From NCBI GenBank assembly GCA_963663735.2, contig CAXXHN010000001.1:992001-1056000 (forward strand): DNA of 64,000 nucleotides. Direction: 5' to 3'. Shown here piece after piece: positions 1 to 8,295 of the stretch. The notes beneath the pieces are model-generated. The model was not told the DNA's origin. It made no database searches and worked only from the letters and a program-made list of their open reading frames with translations. Position numbers and translations under genes: made by a program. The DNA comes from G963663735 sp963663735. GTDB lineage: Bacteria; Acidobacteriota; UBA6911; RPQK01; JAPXNP01. Each line of letters opens with the position of its first letter. Position 1 is the first letter of the stretch.

Positions 1-60
1 TGAAAAGCCGAGCGCGGAGGCTGCGGCCACTGCGTTATGCAAAAATTCTCTTCGTTTCAT
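1..60 (-). CDS. N-terminus of a Tat-exported protein (partial)
   Basis: Only the first 20 codons are inside the window; the gene continues to the left. They begin MKRREFLHNAVAAASALG, a twin-arginine signal (KRREFL followed by an Ala-rich hydrophobic stretch), so the product is folded in the cytoplasm and exported by Tat. A purine-rich GGAGGGAGAAGGG lies directly before the ATG at 60 and supports the start. Tat signals of this form elsewhere in the window precede Gfo/Idh/MocA and DUF362 proteins, so one of these is a reasonable guess, but the function cannot be read from what is visible. Confidence 0.75.
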   Translation of the reverse strand, partial: MKRREFLHNAVAAASALGFS

Positions 61-114
61 CCCTTCTCCCTCCATGTAACCTAAGCGGTCAGGTACATCG
101 CACCTTATGCTCAA

Positions 115-1134
115 TCACGGGTTGACCATCACCGGCTGGGTCCAGGCTATATTTCCGTTGGAATCAAGAATCCGGGCCCTGACATATTTCTCATCACCTC
201 GGAATTTGTATGTTGCCGGGCTGGAGACCTCTTCCTTAAGAAGCTTTCCTTTATGTCCTATAAATAGAATTCGATATTTTGTGTTATTCACTTCCTTGAT
301 CTCTATTCTGATATCCTGGTCTCTGACCTGGTAATCAGCCAGTTCAATACCGGTAGATGAATAGAAGTCACCTTTTTCCATCGACTGCAAAATTGCCTCG
401 GCAGACAATTCCCTGGCCTGGACCATCACCCAAGCCTGGCCGGGACGGGCGGCGTTGCGGTTCTCGGGCTGCCTAAAGGTGTGGGCATCATCGCTCCCGA
501 CACCGTACATCAGTTTACCGCTGGACAGGACTTCATCCCACATTTCCTCCACCCCGGGGCTGCCTCCACCGCCAAGGTTGTTGACCGCCGGATGAGCGTT
601 ATGGATCTCAAAAAGCTGACACCCTTCAACCTGTTTCAGGTCAGCGGCAGTAATTGCCCAGACAAAATTGGGGTGATTGATCTGCACCAGGGCTGATGCG
701 GCCCTGATAGCGTTAATATTATTCTGAAGGCTTTCAACAACTGTTCCGCCCCCCTGGGCCAGGATATTGTAATCCGGATTCAGTGCGTTAAGATGGATCG
801 GCTTTCCGTCGCAGCTGTCACTCACTTCATCCCCTCTGATCACAAGGAACCTTCCCTCAATCCCATAAAGTTCATTCAGGACATCTACTCCAGTGAGATG
901 ATTATGATCAGTGATAACCAGAAAATTATAGCCATGCTCCCGGTACCACCTGGAAACCTCGTCGGCAAAACTGTCCCCATCACTGTTCCTGGTATGGGTA
1001 TGGGTATTGCCTTTGTACCATTTCAATTCCCCGGTTTCCTGATCTTCCCGGGCCACCAGGGAGACCTGCAGGATAATAAACAATAGAACTGTAATTATCA
1101 GGAACAGTCCTGAAAACCCATTTTCCCGTTTCAT
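115..1134 (-). CDS. Exported/membrane-anchored PHP-domain metal hydrolase
   Basis: A 339-residue protein of the PHP (polymerase and histidinol phosphatase) superfamily, metal-dependent phosphoesterases. Visible metal-site motifs are HTH at residues 45-47, TDH at 75-77, an Asn-His pair near 153-154 (INHPN) and DDAH near 215-218. Residues 8-27 form a hydrophobic segment that is a signal peptide or anchor, so it should act outside the cytoplasm. The open frame extends 48 codons upstream, but the ATG at 1134 has AGGAG just before it and starts the signal sequence, so I chose it. It follows, on the same strand, nothing obvious, and sits upstream of the Tat protein at the window edge. Similar stand-alone exported PHP proteins accompany glycan-degradation genes, but the substrate is unknown. 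Confidence 0.85.
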   Translation of the reverse strand: MKRENGFSGLFLIITVLLFIILQVSLVAREDQETGELKWYKGNTHTHTRNSDGDSFADEVSRWYREHGYNFLVITDHNHLTGVDVLNELYGIEGRFLVIRGDEVSDSCDGKPIHLNALNPDYNILAQGGGTVVESLQNNINAIRAASALVQINHPNFVWAITAADLKQVEGCQLFEIHNAHPAVNNLGGGGSPGVEEMWDEVLSSGKLMYGVGSDDAHTFRQPENRNAARPGQAWVMVQARELSAEAILQSMEKGDFYSSTGIELADYQVRDQDIRIEIKEVNNTKYRILFIGHKGKLLKEEVSSPATYKFRGDEKYVRARILDSNGNIAWTQPVMVNP

Positions 1135-1521
1135 CTGATTCTCTCCTGTCCAGCTTGCAAAAGTTAATCTTCCGCCCTTTAAAATGTAAACAATAACACA
1201 GGCAGAAACACGCGACTGTGCCTTGTTAACCGGGAAAAATTCCGCGGAGAGGCCGGTTTGTGAAGCAGTCGCGAACATCTATCATCCTATGCCATTTAGA
1301 TGGCTTATTCCATAATTGAAAAAGATTTCTGCCCCGTTTTGATTATAAGTCAACCATGGAATTCTGCAAAAGAATGAATTGTCGCCCGCAGCTCTGGACC
1401 ACCAAGGGTTCCTTTCCCCGGGGAAGGCTCAGACTGCCCGCATCCTGTTTTGATAAACCAAAGCAGCTCTTCTCTGGACAGGATCACCAGATATATTGAT
1501 AATGAGTTAAGGAAAAATCAA

Positions 1522-2562
1522 ATGAAAGCAGCAGTATTAACCGGAATCAGGCAAATTGAAGTTATTGATGTGCCAGAACCGATTCTGTCTTCCAATACAG
1601 ATGTCCTGTTGAAAGTGGATATGGTAGGGGTCTGCGGTTCTGACGTACACTATTACGCGGAAGGTCGGATAGGTACCCAAAACGTTACTTATCCCTTTCG
1701 GATCGGTCACGAATTTTCGGGGACAATCCTGGAAACCGGACCGGGAGTATCCAACCTGAAGCCGGGAGACCGTGTAGCGGTTGATCCTGCCGTTTCGTGT
1801 GGAAAATGTGACCAGTGCCTGGCTGGCCGGGAAAACACCTGTCGAAATATCCTTTTCCTGGGATGTCCCGAAGAACTTACCGGGTGCCTGTGTGAACGGA
1901 TTGTAATGCCAGCATCCTGTTGTGTGCCGATTTCTCCCGGGATGAGCCTGGCTGAAGGTGCCCTGGTAGAGCCTCTGTCTGTCGGAATGTACGCGACTGA
2001 ACACCTGTCAGGGATTCGACCCGGGCAGACTGCCGGCATCCTGGGATGCGGCCCTATCGGACTCAGCGTACTCCTGCCCCTCGTGAACAAATTGGGAATA
2101 GAAAAAGTTTATGCTTCTGACCGGATCAACAGTCGCCACCTGCTGGCGAGAAAACATGGTGCCTGCTGGAGCGGAAATCCGGATAAAACAAACATCGTCG
2201 AAGTGATTCTGGACCAGCAACCAGCCGGCCTGGATATGGTATTTGAGTGCTGCGGCAAACAGGAAGCGCTGGACCAGGCTGTAGAGATGCTCAAACCCGG
2301 GGGCAAACTGCTGATGATAGGGATTCCGGAAGTGCCCAGGATATCCTTTCCCATGGACAAAATCCGGAAGAAGGAACTTTGCCTGCAGAATGTAAGGCGC
2401 CAGAACAAATTCGTGAAACCGGCGGTTGAATTCATAACAGCAGGAAATGATGTGCGGTTCATGATTACCCACACTTTCTCACTTGAAGAAGCAGGAAAAG
2501 CTTTTGACCTTGTGGACGGCTACCGTGACGGAGTGGTGAAAGCCATGATCAGGATTGACTAA
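1522..2562 (+). CDS. Zinc-dependent medium-chain polyol dehydrogenase
   Basis: A 346-residue medium-chain dehydrogenase/reductase of the sorbitol/xylitol dehydrogenase type, oxidising a sugar alcohol or related secondary alcohol with NAD(P). Catalytic zinc ligands are Cys38 (VGVCGSD), His63-Glu64 (GHE) and Glu150 (LVEPL); the structural zinc site is Cys93, Cys96, Cys99 and Cys107. The Rossmann glycine motif GCGPIG lies at 175-180. The ATG at 1522 follows AAGGAAA at good spacing, so upstream in-frame TTG starts are unlikely. It is a single gene convergent with the C-S lyase operon; a perfect 16-bp palindrome separates them. L-threonine dehydrogenase is an alternative, but the GVCGSDVHYY context favours a polyol dehydrogenase. 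Confidence 0.88.
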   Translation: MKAAVLTGIRQIEVIDVPEPILSSNTDVLLKVDMVGVCGSDVHYYAEGRIGTQNVTYPFRIGHEFSGTILETGPGVSNLKPGDRVAVDPAVSCGKCDQCLAGRENTCRNILFLGCPEELTGCLCERIVMPASCCVPISPGMSLAEGALVEPLSVGMYATEHLSGIRPGQTAGILGCGPIGLSVLLPLVNKLGIEKVYASDRINSRHLLARKHGACWSGNPDKTNIVEVILDQQPAGLDMVFECCGKQEALDQAVEMLKPGGKLLMIGIPEVPRISFPMDKIRKKELCLQNVRRQNKFVKPAVEFITAGNDVRFMITHTFSLEEAGKAFDLVDGYRDGVVKAMIRID

Positions 2563-2570
2563 TTCATTTA

Positions 2571-2586
2571 TTCCGGAATTCCGGAA
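2571..2586. terminator. Palindrome between convergent genes, possible bidirectional terminator
   Basis: TTCCGGAATTCCGGAA is a perfect 16-bp palindrome in the 46-base gap between the convergent dehydrogenase and C-S lyase genes. It is followed by AAAA on the plus strand, which gives a short T run on the minus strand. Position suits a terminator, but the stem is short. Confidence 0.4.
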
Positions 2587-2608
2587 AAAGCGGCACTGTC
2601 AATAAAAA

Positions 2609-3800
2609 TTACATCCTGTTGAGTGCCTGCTCCAGGTCGTAAATCAGGTCCTCACAATTTTCCAGCCCCACGGAGATCCGGATCAGGCCCGGCGCGATGC
2701 CCATTTCCTTGAATCTTTCTTCCGGCATTTCTTTGAGGTAGCTGATGGCAGGAGCGTAAACCAGACTCTCATGTCCGCCCCAGCTGACCCCAATCTGAAA
2801 GATCCCCAATCCGTTGACAAACCTTTTAATTGCTTTCAGGTCATCTGTATCCAGTTCAAAACTCAGCAGCCCGGAGTACCCTTCCATCTGCTTGCGTCCC
2901 AGTTCATACTGGGAAAAAGAAGGAAGGCCCGGATAGATCACTCTCCTGACGCCGGGGTGCCCCTCCAGGTATTCAGCAATCCGCAAGGCTGACTGCTGGT
3001 GCCTTTCCATCCTCATGTGAAAAGTCCTGAGGCTCCTGTTAAGCAGCCAGGCCTCGAATGGAGCCATCTTGGCGCCCAGCAGCTCGTGCTCCCTGGTTGA
3101 TATGGAACGAACATCTTCTTCCCTGCCGATAACCACCCCTGAAACAATGTCACTGTGCCCGCCCAGGTATTTTGAGCACGAATGCACCTCAAGGTCCACT
3201 CCCATCAGCAGAGGTTTCTGGAACAATGGTGTGGCCCAGGTATTGTCAATCACCGTATGAATGCCCCTGCTGCGGGCAAGATCAGTCACTGCCTTGATAT
3301 CCTGCAGGGAATAAACCGCGGTGGAAGGGCTTTCCAGGTAGAACAAAACCGTATTCTCACGGATAGCGGAACGAAACTCGCCCATCTCTTCACCTGAAAC
3401 ATAGGTGACTGTAATGCCCATTTTTTTCGACCAGGTAGGAGCCAAGCAGGTTGCTGGCCGGGCCATATAACTTATTTAAGGTAACCACATGATCTCCGGC
3501 TTTCAGGTAGTGCAGAACCGCAGCAGAAATGGCGGCCATTCCGGACCCCAGGAGCTTGGCCCGCTCTCCTCCCGCCAGAGCAGCAATCTTGGCTTCCGCG
3601 GTCTGGACGGATGGATTATTCCCCCTGGTGTATATGTTGCTGCTGGCTCGGTTGTCAAAGGCCCGGTCAATCGCGTCCCAGTCATCGAAAGTAAAGAGGG
3701 AATTCTGGTAAATAGGCGGAACAACCGCCCCCTGATTCTTATCCCGGGCTTCCCCCAGGTGGGACATCTGCGTCTCCGGGTGCTGCTTTTTAGATTTCAT
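2609..3800 (-). pseudogene. Cystathionine beta-lyase/gamma-synthase family PLP enzyme, frameshifted
   Basis: A Cys/Met-metabolism PLP enzyme read in two frames. Codons 1-126 (from ATG 3800) carry the substrate-domain start and the NKLYGP motif; the rest runs from about 3425 down to 2609 and includes the PLP lysine in HSCSKYLGG (residue 210 of the joined protein). The frames meet at a run of seven A on the coding strand (3421-3427); removing one A restores YLVEKMGITVTYV and a normal 396-residue enzyme. The C-terminal GVSWGGHESL resembles MetC-type beta-lyases more than MetB, but methionine gamma-lyase cannot be excluded. The upstream genes are two NhaC-type antiporters and a racemase, suggesting sulfur amino-acid use. 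The break may be a sequencing error, slippage site or real mutation. GGAG precedes the start by about 11 bases. Confidence 0.85.
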
Positions 3801-3884
3801 TTTATTCTCACTCCGACCTTATGTGACTCCCTGAAAAAAATTCCAGAAACAAACATTTGCAATTTGATCTTTTTCCACACCAGA

Positions 3885-5378
3885 TTATATTCCATCAATA
3901 CTGTCCCTGGTTCGGTCTCTGAGTTCTGATGTCGAGTTATCCAGGTTAAGATAACAACCGATTCCTGTCAGGGCCAAAAGAGGAGCAATGACCAGGTTAA
4001 TAAGGGATAGAAGCTGCCAGTGCCAAAACTGACTGTATGGTACTCCCAGGATGGAGACTGAAAAAATCACTGCAGTGTGCCAGGGAATCAAGCTCACCAG
4101 CATGGTCCCATAATCCTCTAGGGAGCGCGACAGGACCTGCCTTGGAATTCCAAACTCATCATAGCGATGCCTGAACGCGTCCCCGATAATGAAGATGGTG
4201 GCGTACTGGTTGGAAGTAACCGTACTGGATAAGGCGGCAGCCGCAAGTGAAGTGAGGATTGTGCCAGGCCTGGTTCCCGACTTTCCCAATATTCTATCAA
4301 CAATTACAGGCATTGCCCGGACATGATCGATGGCACCGATAAATATAAAAACAATAAAGGTTAGGACTACCAGGTACACAAGTTCATAGAGCCCGCCCCG
4401 GTTCAGGAGTATCGCCACCTGGGGAGGTACCTCCGTCATCCATGGCGCCATTTCAACATTGAATCCCGTTACCAGTGAAGCCATGACATCAGCGACTGTG
4501 TAGCGCTGAAGAAAAAAGGCCAACAAGCAGGCTGAAAACGCGGAGCACATCAGGACCGGAATGGTTGCGTACCTTCTGAATGAACCCCACAGCACAATAA
4601 CCGGGGGAATCAGGAGCAGTATGTTGAATTTGAATAAACCCTCCAGGGTGTTCAGAACCGCCTGGGCCGATTCCAGGTTTCCGTTACTGGAAACAGGAGG
4701 ATAAATGAATCCAAGCCCCGCATATGCCAGCGCCGCCAGCAGGGCGGAAGGAAGGGTTGTGTACATCATTGACCTGATATGAGCATAGAGATCAACTTCG
4801 GCGGTCATTGCCGCCAGGTTAGTGGTGTCGGAAAGGGGGGATATTTTGTCACCAAAAAAGGCTCCTCCGATTATGGCACCGGCAGTAATCCCGAGGTTCG
4901 CGTCCAAAGCCGAGGCCACTCCGACAAAAACCACTCCGATAGTTCCGATGGAACCAAGGGAGGTTCCGGTTAAAGTGGAAAAAACCACTGGAACCAGGAA
5001 TGCCAGCAGGTAAAGAATATTCGGATGAATGATCTTGATTCCATAATAAACCAGCATTGGTATTGTTCCGCTGATGATCCAGCTGGAAATGATCATCCCA
5101 ATCGAAAAAAGAATGAAAAAAGCCGGAAGAGCCCGGCTCAGTTTGGCGGTTATGCTCCCCAGTACATCTTCCCACTTGAATCCCAGGATCCGGAGTTCAG
5201 TCAGGGCAAAGGTCGCGCCCATGATGAATACTATCTCAAGCGGGAGAGGTTCCTGTCCCAAAACATCGGGCCTGAGGATCAGGCTGTAAAAAATCAGAAT
5301 CAAAAGGAAAAGTACCGGCAGGGCTACCTGCCAGAAACCAAGTCCGTCTCTACTTTTCCGCTCCAGGTTATCCCTCAT
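3885..5378 (-). CDS. NhaC-family Na+/H+ antiporter-type transporter (second copy)
   Basis: A 497-residue polytopic membrane protein of the NhaC/ArsB-NhaD superfamily, about a dozen hydrophobic segments. Family regions visible include GTSLGSIGTIG, GAFFGDKISPLSDTTN and TSNQYATIFIIGD. Members exchange Na+ for protons or take up amino and organic acids (MetT methionine transporters belong here). The chosen ATG at 5378 overlaps the stop of the upstream paralogue by 11 bases and has GAGGA upstream, so the two are translationally coupled; a longer in-frame start at 5468 would read far back into the neighbour. The two proteins are clearly tandem duplicates (the same motifs in register). Next to a racemase and a C-S lyase, an amino-acid transporter is as likely as a pure ion antiporter. 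Confidence 0.88.
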   Translation of the reverse strand: MRDNLERKSRDGLGFWQVALPVLFLLILIFYSLILRPDVLGQEPLPLEIVFIMGATFALTELRILGFKWEDVLGSITAKLSRALPAFFILFSIGMIISSWIISGTIPMLVYYGIKIIHPNILYLLAFLVPVVFSTLTGTSLGSIGTIGVVFVGVASALDANLGITAGAIIGGAFFGDKISPLSDTTNLAAMTAEVDLYAHIRSMMYTTLPSALLAALAYAGLGFIYPPVSSNGNLESAQAVLNTLEGLFKFNILLLIPPVIVLWGSFRRYATIPVLMCSAFSACLLAFFLQRYTVADVMASLVTGFNVEMAPWMTEVPPQVAILLNRGGLYELVYLVVLTFIVFIFIGAIDHVRAMPVIVDRILGKSGTRPGTILTSLAAAALSSTVTSNQYATIFIIGDAFRHRYDEFGIPRQVLSRSLEDYGTMLVSLIPWHTAVIFSVSILGVPYSQFWHWQLLSLINLVIAPLLALTGIGCYLNLDNSTSELRDRTRDSIDGI

Positions 5379-6846
5379 GTTGTCGGTCCTCAGGCCCCGG
5401 CCCTTCCCCGGGTTTCCTCTTCTCGTTGTAATAACAGCCAGTTCCGGTAAGGGCAAACAGCGGCGCAATTACCAGGTTGATAAGGGAGATCAGCTGCCAG
5501 TGCCAGTAATCACTGTGAGGAACTCCAAGGGTAGCAACAATAAATATTGATGTAGTTGTCCAGGGAACAATACTCTCCAGCATGGTCCCATAATCCTCTA
5601 AAGACCGGGAAAGAACCTTCCTGGGTATGCCCATACTGTCGTAGCGTTCCTTAAAAGCATCCCCAACAATAAAACTGGTCGCATACTGGTTGGAGGTCAT
5701 CGAATTGGTTATGCCGGTGGAGAAGAGCGAGGCCAGAATCGTCCCGGGACGTGATTTCACTGAACGAAGCAGACGGTCCACTATGATGGGCATGGCCCGA
5801 ATATGATCCAGTGCCCCGATAAATATGAATACTATGAAAGCGATTATGATGGGTTCGATTAATGCGTACAGCCCTCCCCGGTTAAGCAGGAGAGCCGCTT
5901 GCTCCGGAACAGACTCCATCCAGGGAGCCATGTCAACACTAAACCCGTGGTGAAGTACCATCACCACATCAGTAAAACTGAACCTCTGAATGAGGAGTGC
6001 CAGCAGGCAGGCTGTAAATACTGAAGACATCAGGACAGGAACAACCGGCATTTTTTTATAGGAACCCCAGAGAACCAGGGCAGGAGGAATAAGCAGCAGC
6101 GGATTAAAAAGAAACATCCCTTCCAAAGCTGCCAGAAGTCCCGCCGCTGTTTCCGCTTTCCCATCGTGCAGGGCAGGAGGGAAAATAAATCCAAGCAGGG
6201 CATAAGCAGCGGCGGCGATGAGGAATGAGGGCAGGGTAGTGTACATCATGGATCGGATATGGTCATAGAGGTTGATTTCCACAGCCAGTGCCGCCAGGTT
6301 AGTGGTGTCAGAAAGAGGAGAAATCTTGTCTCCAAAATAGGCTCCCCCTACGATTGCGCCTGCCGTGATTCCCAGATCAGCACCAATCGCTCCACCCATT
6401 CCGATAAATACAACCCCGATTGTTCCAATTGAACCATAGGAAGTTCCGGTCATGGTGGAAAAAACAACCGGGACCAGGAAAGCGAAGAGATAGATTGTGG
6501 TGGGATTGATAATTTTGATGCCGTAGTAGACCAGCATGGGGATGGTTCCGCTGACTATCCAACTGGAAATTATGATCCCTATGGAGAAAAGGATAAAAAA
6601 AGCCGGAAGCACCTGGGTTAGCTTATCGGTTATGCTCTTCATAACCTCTTCCCAGCTGAAACCAAGGAGCATGAGTTCAATAATGGTGAATGCCGCGGCA
6701 AGCATGAACACAATTTCTAACTGCAGAGGTTCCAGCCCAAGGACCCTGGGCCTCAGGATTAGTCCATAGATGATTATGGAGAGCAGGAAAAGCACGGGGA
6801 GCACGACCTGCCAGAGCCGCAAATTATCAATCCTTTTATCGCTCAA
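5368..6846 (-). CDS. NhaC-family Na+/H+ antiporter-type transporter (first copy)
   Basis: A 492-residue inner-membrane transporter, tandem paralogue of the next gene in the operon and collinear with it throughout (GTSYGSIGTIG, GAYFGDKISPLSDTTN, TSNQYATSFIVGD). The start is a TTG at 6846: GGAGGAG lies seven bases upstream, while the nearest ATG (6851) is out of frame and reaches a stop after two codons. Its last 11 bases contain the start of the second copy. The racemase gene ends about 50 bases upstream. Two paralogues in one unit could be subunits of a heterodimer or carry different substrates; the sequence does not say which. Confidence 0.88.
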   Translation of the reverse strand: MSDKRIDNLRLWQVVLPVLFLLSIIIYGLILRPRVLGLEPLQLEIVFMLAAAFTIIELMLLGFSWEEVMKSITDKLTQVLPAFFILFSIGIIISSWIVSGTIPMLVYYGIKIINPTTIYLFAFLVPVVFSTMTGTSYGSIGTIGVVFIGMGGAIGADLGITAGAIVGGAYFGDKISPLSDTTNLAALAVEINLYDHIRSMMYTTLPSFLIAAAAYALLGFIFPPALHDGKAETAAGLLAALEGMFLFNPLLLIPPALVLWGSYKKMPVVPVLMSSVFTACLLALLIQRFSFTDVVMVLHHGFSVDMAPWMESVPEQAALLLNRGGLYALIEPIIIAFIVFIFIGALDHIRAMPIIVDRLLRSVKSRPGTILASLFSTGITNSMTSNQYATSFIVGDAFKERYDSMGIPRKVLSRSLEDYGTMLESIVPWTTTSIFIVATLGVPHSDYWHWQLISLINLVIAPLFALTGTGCYYNEKRKPGEGPGPEDRQHEG

Positions 6847-6897
6847 GGCATCTCTCCTCCATTTCTTTTCCGACTTTTTGCCGGGATGACTGCACCC

Positions 6898-7587
6898 TCA
6901 GGAGAGAGCTCTCTTCACAGCGGCAAGGGCGTGGAGTTGAGTGGTGTCGTAGAGCTTGACTGAACAGTGAGACTGCTCCACCAGGAGCGGGATTTCCGTA
7001 CATCCAAGGATGATTCCTTCAGCTCCGTCTTCAACCATATATGCCATTATTTCCTGAAACCTTTTCCGTGATTCCTCCTTGAAAACACCGGCGCAAAGTT
7101 CAGAAAAAATCACGTCGTGAATAAAATCCACGTCAATTTCAGAAGGAGTGATGATTCTAATCCCCTTTCTTTCAATCCTGTCTCTGCAGAAATCCTGCTT
7201 CATTGTGGGCCTGGTACCCAGCAGGCCTGCACATTTTATTCCGTCACTGGCCAGCGCTTCAGCCGTGGCATCCCCAATATGTAAAATCGGAACTGACAGG
7301 GTTTTCTGGATCTCAGGGGCCAGCTTGTGCATGGTATTGGTACAGATCAGGATAAAATCAGCCCCTGCTTTCTCCAGCTTCAGGGAGGCCTCCTTGAGGA
7401 TATCGGTGACGGCATCCCAGTTTCCAGCTGCCATCAGGCGTTGTACTTCTCCGAATTCAACACTGTATAAGCAGAGTTTTGATGAATGGAGACCGCCCAG
7501 CCTTTCCCTGACCTCCTCATTAAGTATCCTGTAATAACTGGTAGTGGATTCCCAGCTCATCCCCCCAAGCAACCCGATCATCTTCAT
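6898..7587 (-). CDS. Aspartate/glutamate racemase family protein
   Basis: A 229-residue cofactor-independent racemase of the Asp/Glu/hydantoin family, which inverts an amino acid using two cysteines as acid and base. Both are present: Cys82 in ICTNTMHK and Cys196 in ILGCTEIPLL. The N-terminal GLLGGMSWEST is the family's substrate loop. ATG 7587 follows AGGAGA at eight bases, so I preferred it to an in-frame ATG ten codons upstream. It is the first gene of the minus-strand unit racemase-NhaC-NhaC-C-S lyase. Aspartate racemase is the closest description; a broad-specificity amino-acid racemase is possible. Confidence 0.88.
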   Translation of the reverse strand: MKMIGLLGGMSWESTTSYYRILNEEVRERLGGLHSSKLCLYSVEFGEVQRLMAAGNWDAVTDILKEASLKLEKAGADFILICTNTMHKLAPEIQKTLSVPILHIGDATAEALASDGIKCAGLLGTRPTMKQDFCRDRIERKGIRIITPSEIDVDFIHDVIFSELCAGVFKEESRKRFQEIMAYMVEDGAEGIILGCTEIPLLVEQSHCSVKLYDTTQLHALAAVKRALS

Positions 7588-7828
7588 TAAATTAATCTCC
7601 TTTTCAGCACGAATCATAACAGCTGGTTTAGGTGCAGAAAACCTGTTGTCACAAAAAAGTGATCCCTTCTGAATTTTCCATCATCCCTCACATAAAGAAG
7701 TTTCTGCAATTCCATCACGGGAACTTCCCAAGAATGATAAAATTATAAACATTCCTGAAAATATGAATACAGGCTCAGATAAGAGGATACGCTGAGATTC
7801 AATAATTTTAAAAAGAGGTCCTGATTTT

Positions 7829-8197
7829 ATGAAAAGAATAAGTTTGATTCTACTGGTATTTGTTTTGGGTTCGTCCTTTCTCACAGCTACAGCCAACTCC
7901 GATGTGGTAGGAACCTGGCTGTGCAAAACCGATACAGACACGGTCGTGGAGTTTAAACTTGATCTATTTGAAAAAGAAGGCCGTTTATACGGCAAATATA
8001 CCGCCGCAAAAACAGAACTGATTCTGCATTATATCCGGATTCTGAATGATGAGCTCCGCTTTCAGACTGAAACCAAGGGCCTGAAAATTAAATACCGCAC
8101 TACAGTTGAAGGAAATGAAATCAAAGGTACCATCAGCACCGATGACCTGACAGTCAATTTTACCGGACTGCGGGAGAATCCGGTTTCCAAACAGTAA
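7829..8197 (+). CDS. Small secreted lipocalin-like protein
   Basis: A 122-residue protein with a Sec signal peptide (residues 1-23, ending in an Ala-Asn region) and a mature part starting SDVVGTWLCKT. The pattern GTW, then alternating beta-strand sequence, then EGNEIKGTISTDDLTVNFTG resembles small exported beta-barrel/lipocalin-like proteins that sit beside glycoside hydrolases; no catalytic residues are evident. AGAGG lies about ten bases before the ATG. A truncated and broken paralogue lies at 10684-10889, on the other side of the GH92 gene, so the two flank that enzyme. The function is unknown. An imperfect stem (CCGGTTT/AAACCGG, 8180-8203) overlaps the stop. Confidence 0.75.
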   Translation: MKRISLILLVFVLGSSFLTATANSDVVGTWLCKTDTDTVVEFKLDLFEKEGRLYGKYTAAKTELILHYIRILNDELRFQTETKGLKIKYRTTVEGNEIKGTISTDDLTVNFTGLRENPVSKQ

Positions 8198-8295
8198 AAC
8201 CGGCACAAAATAGATTTCAGAATACTCCAGGACCTCATCTGGGCAGCTTAATCCATTTTTAACGTATTTTTTTCCAATGAATGAAGGATATAAGT

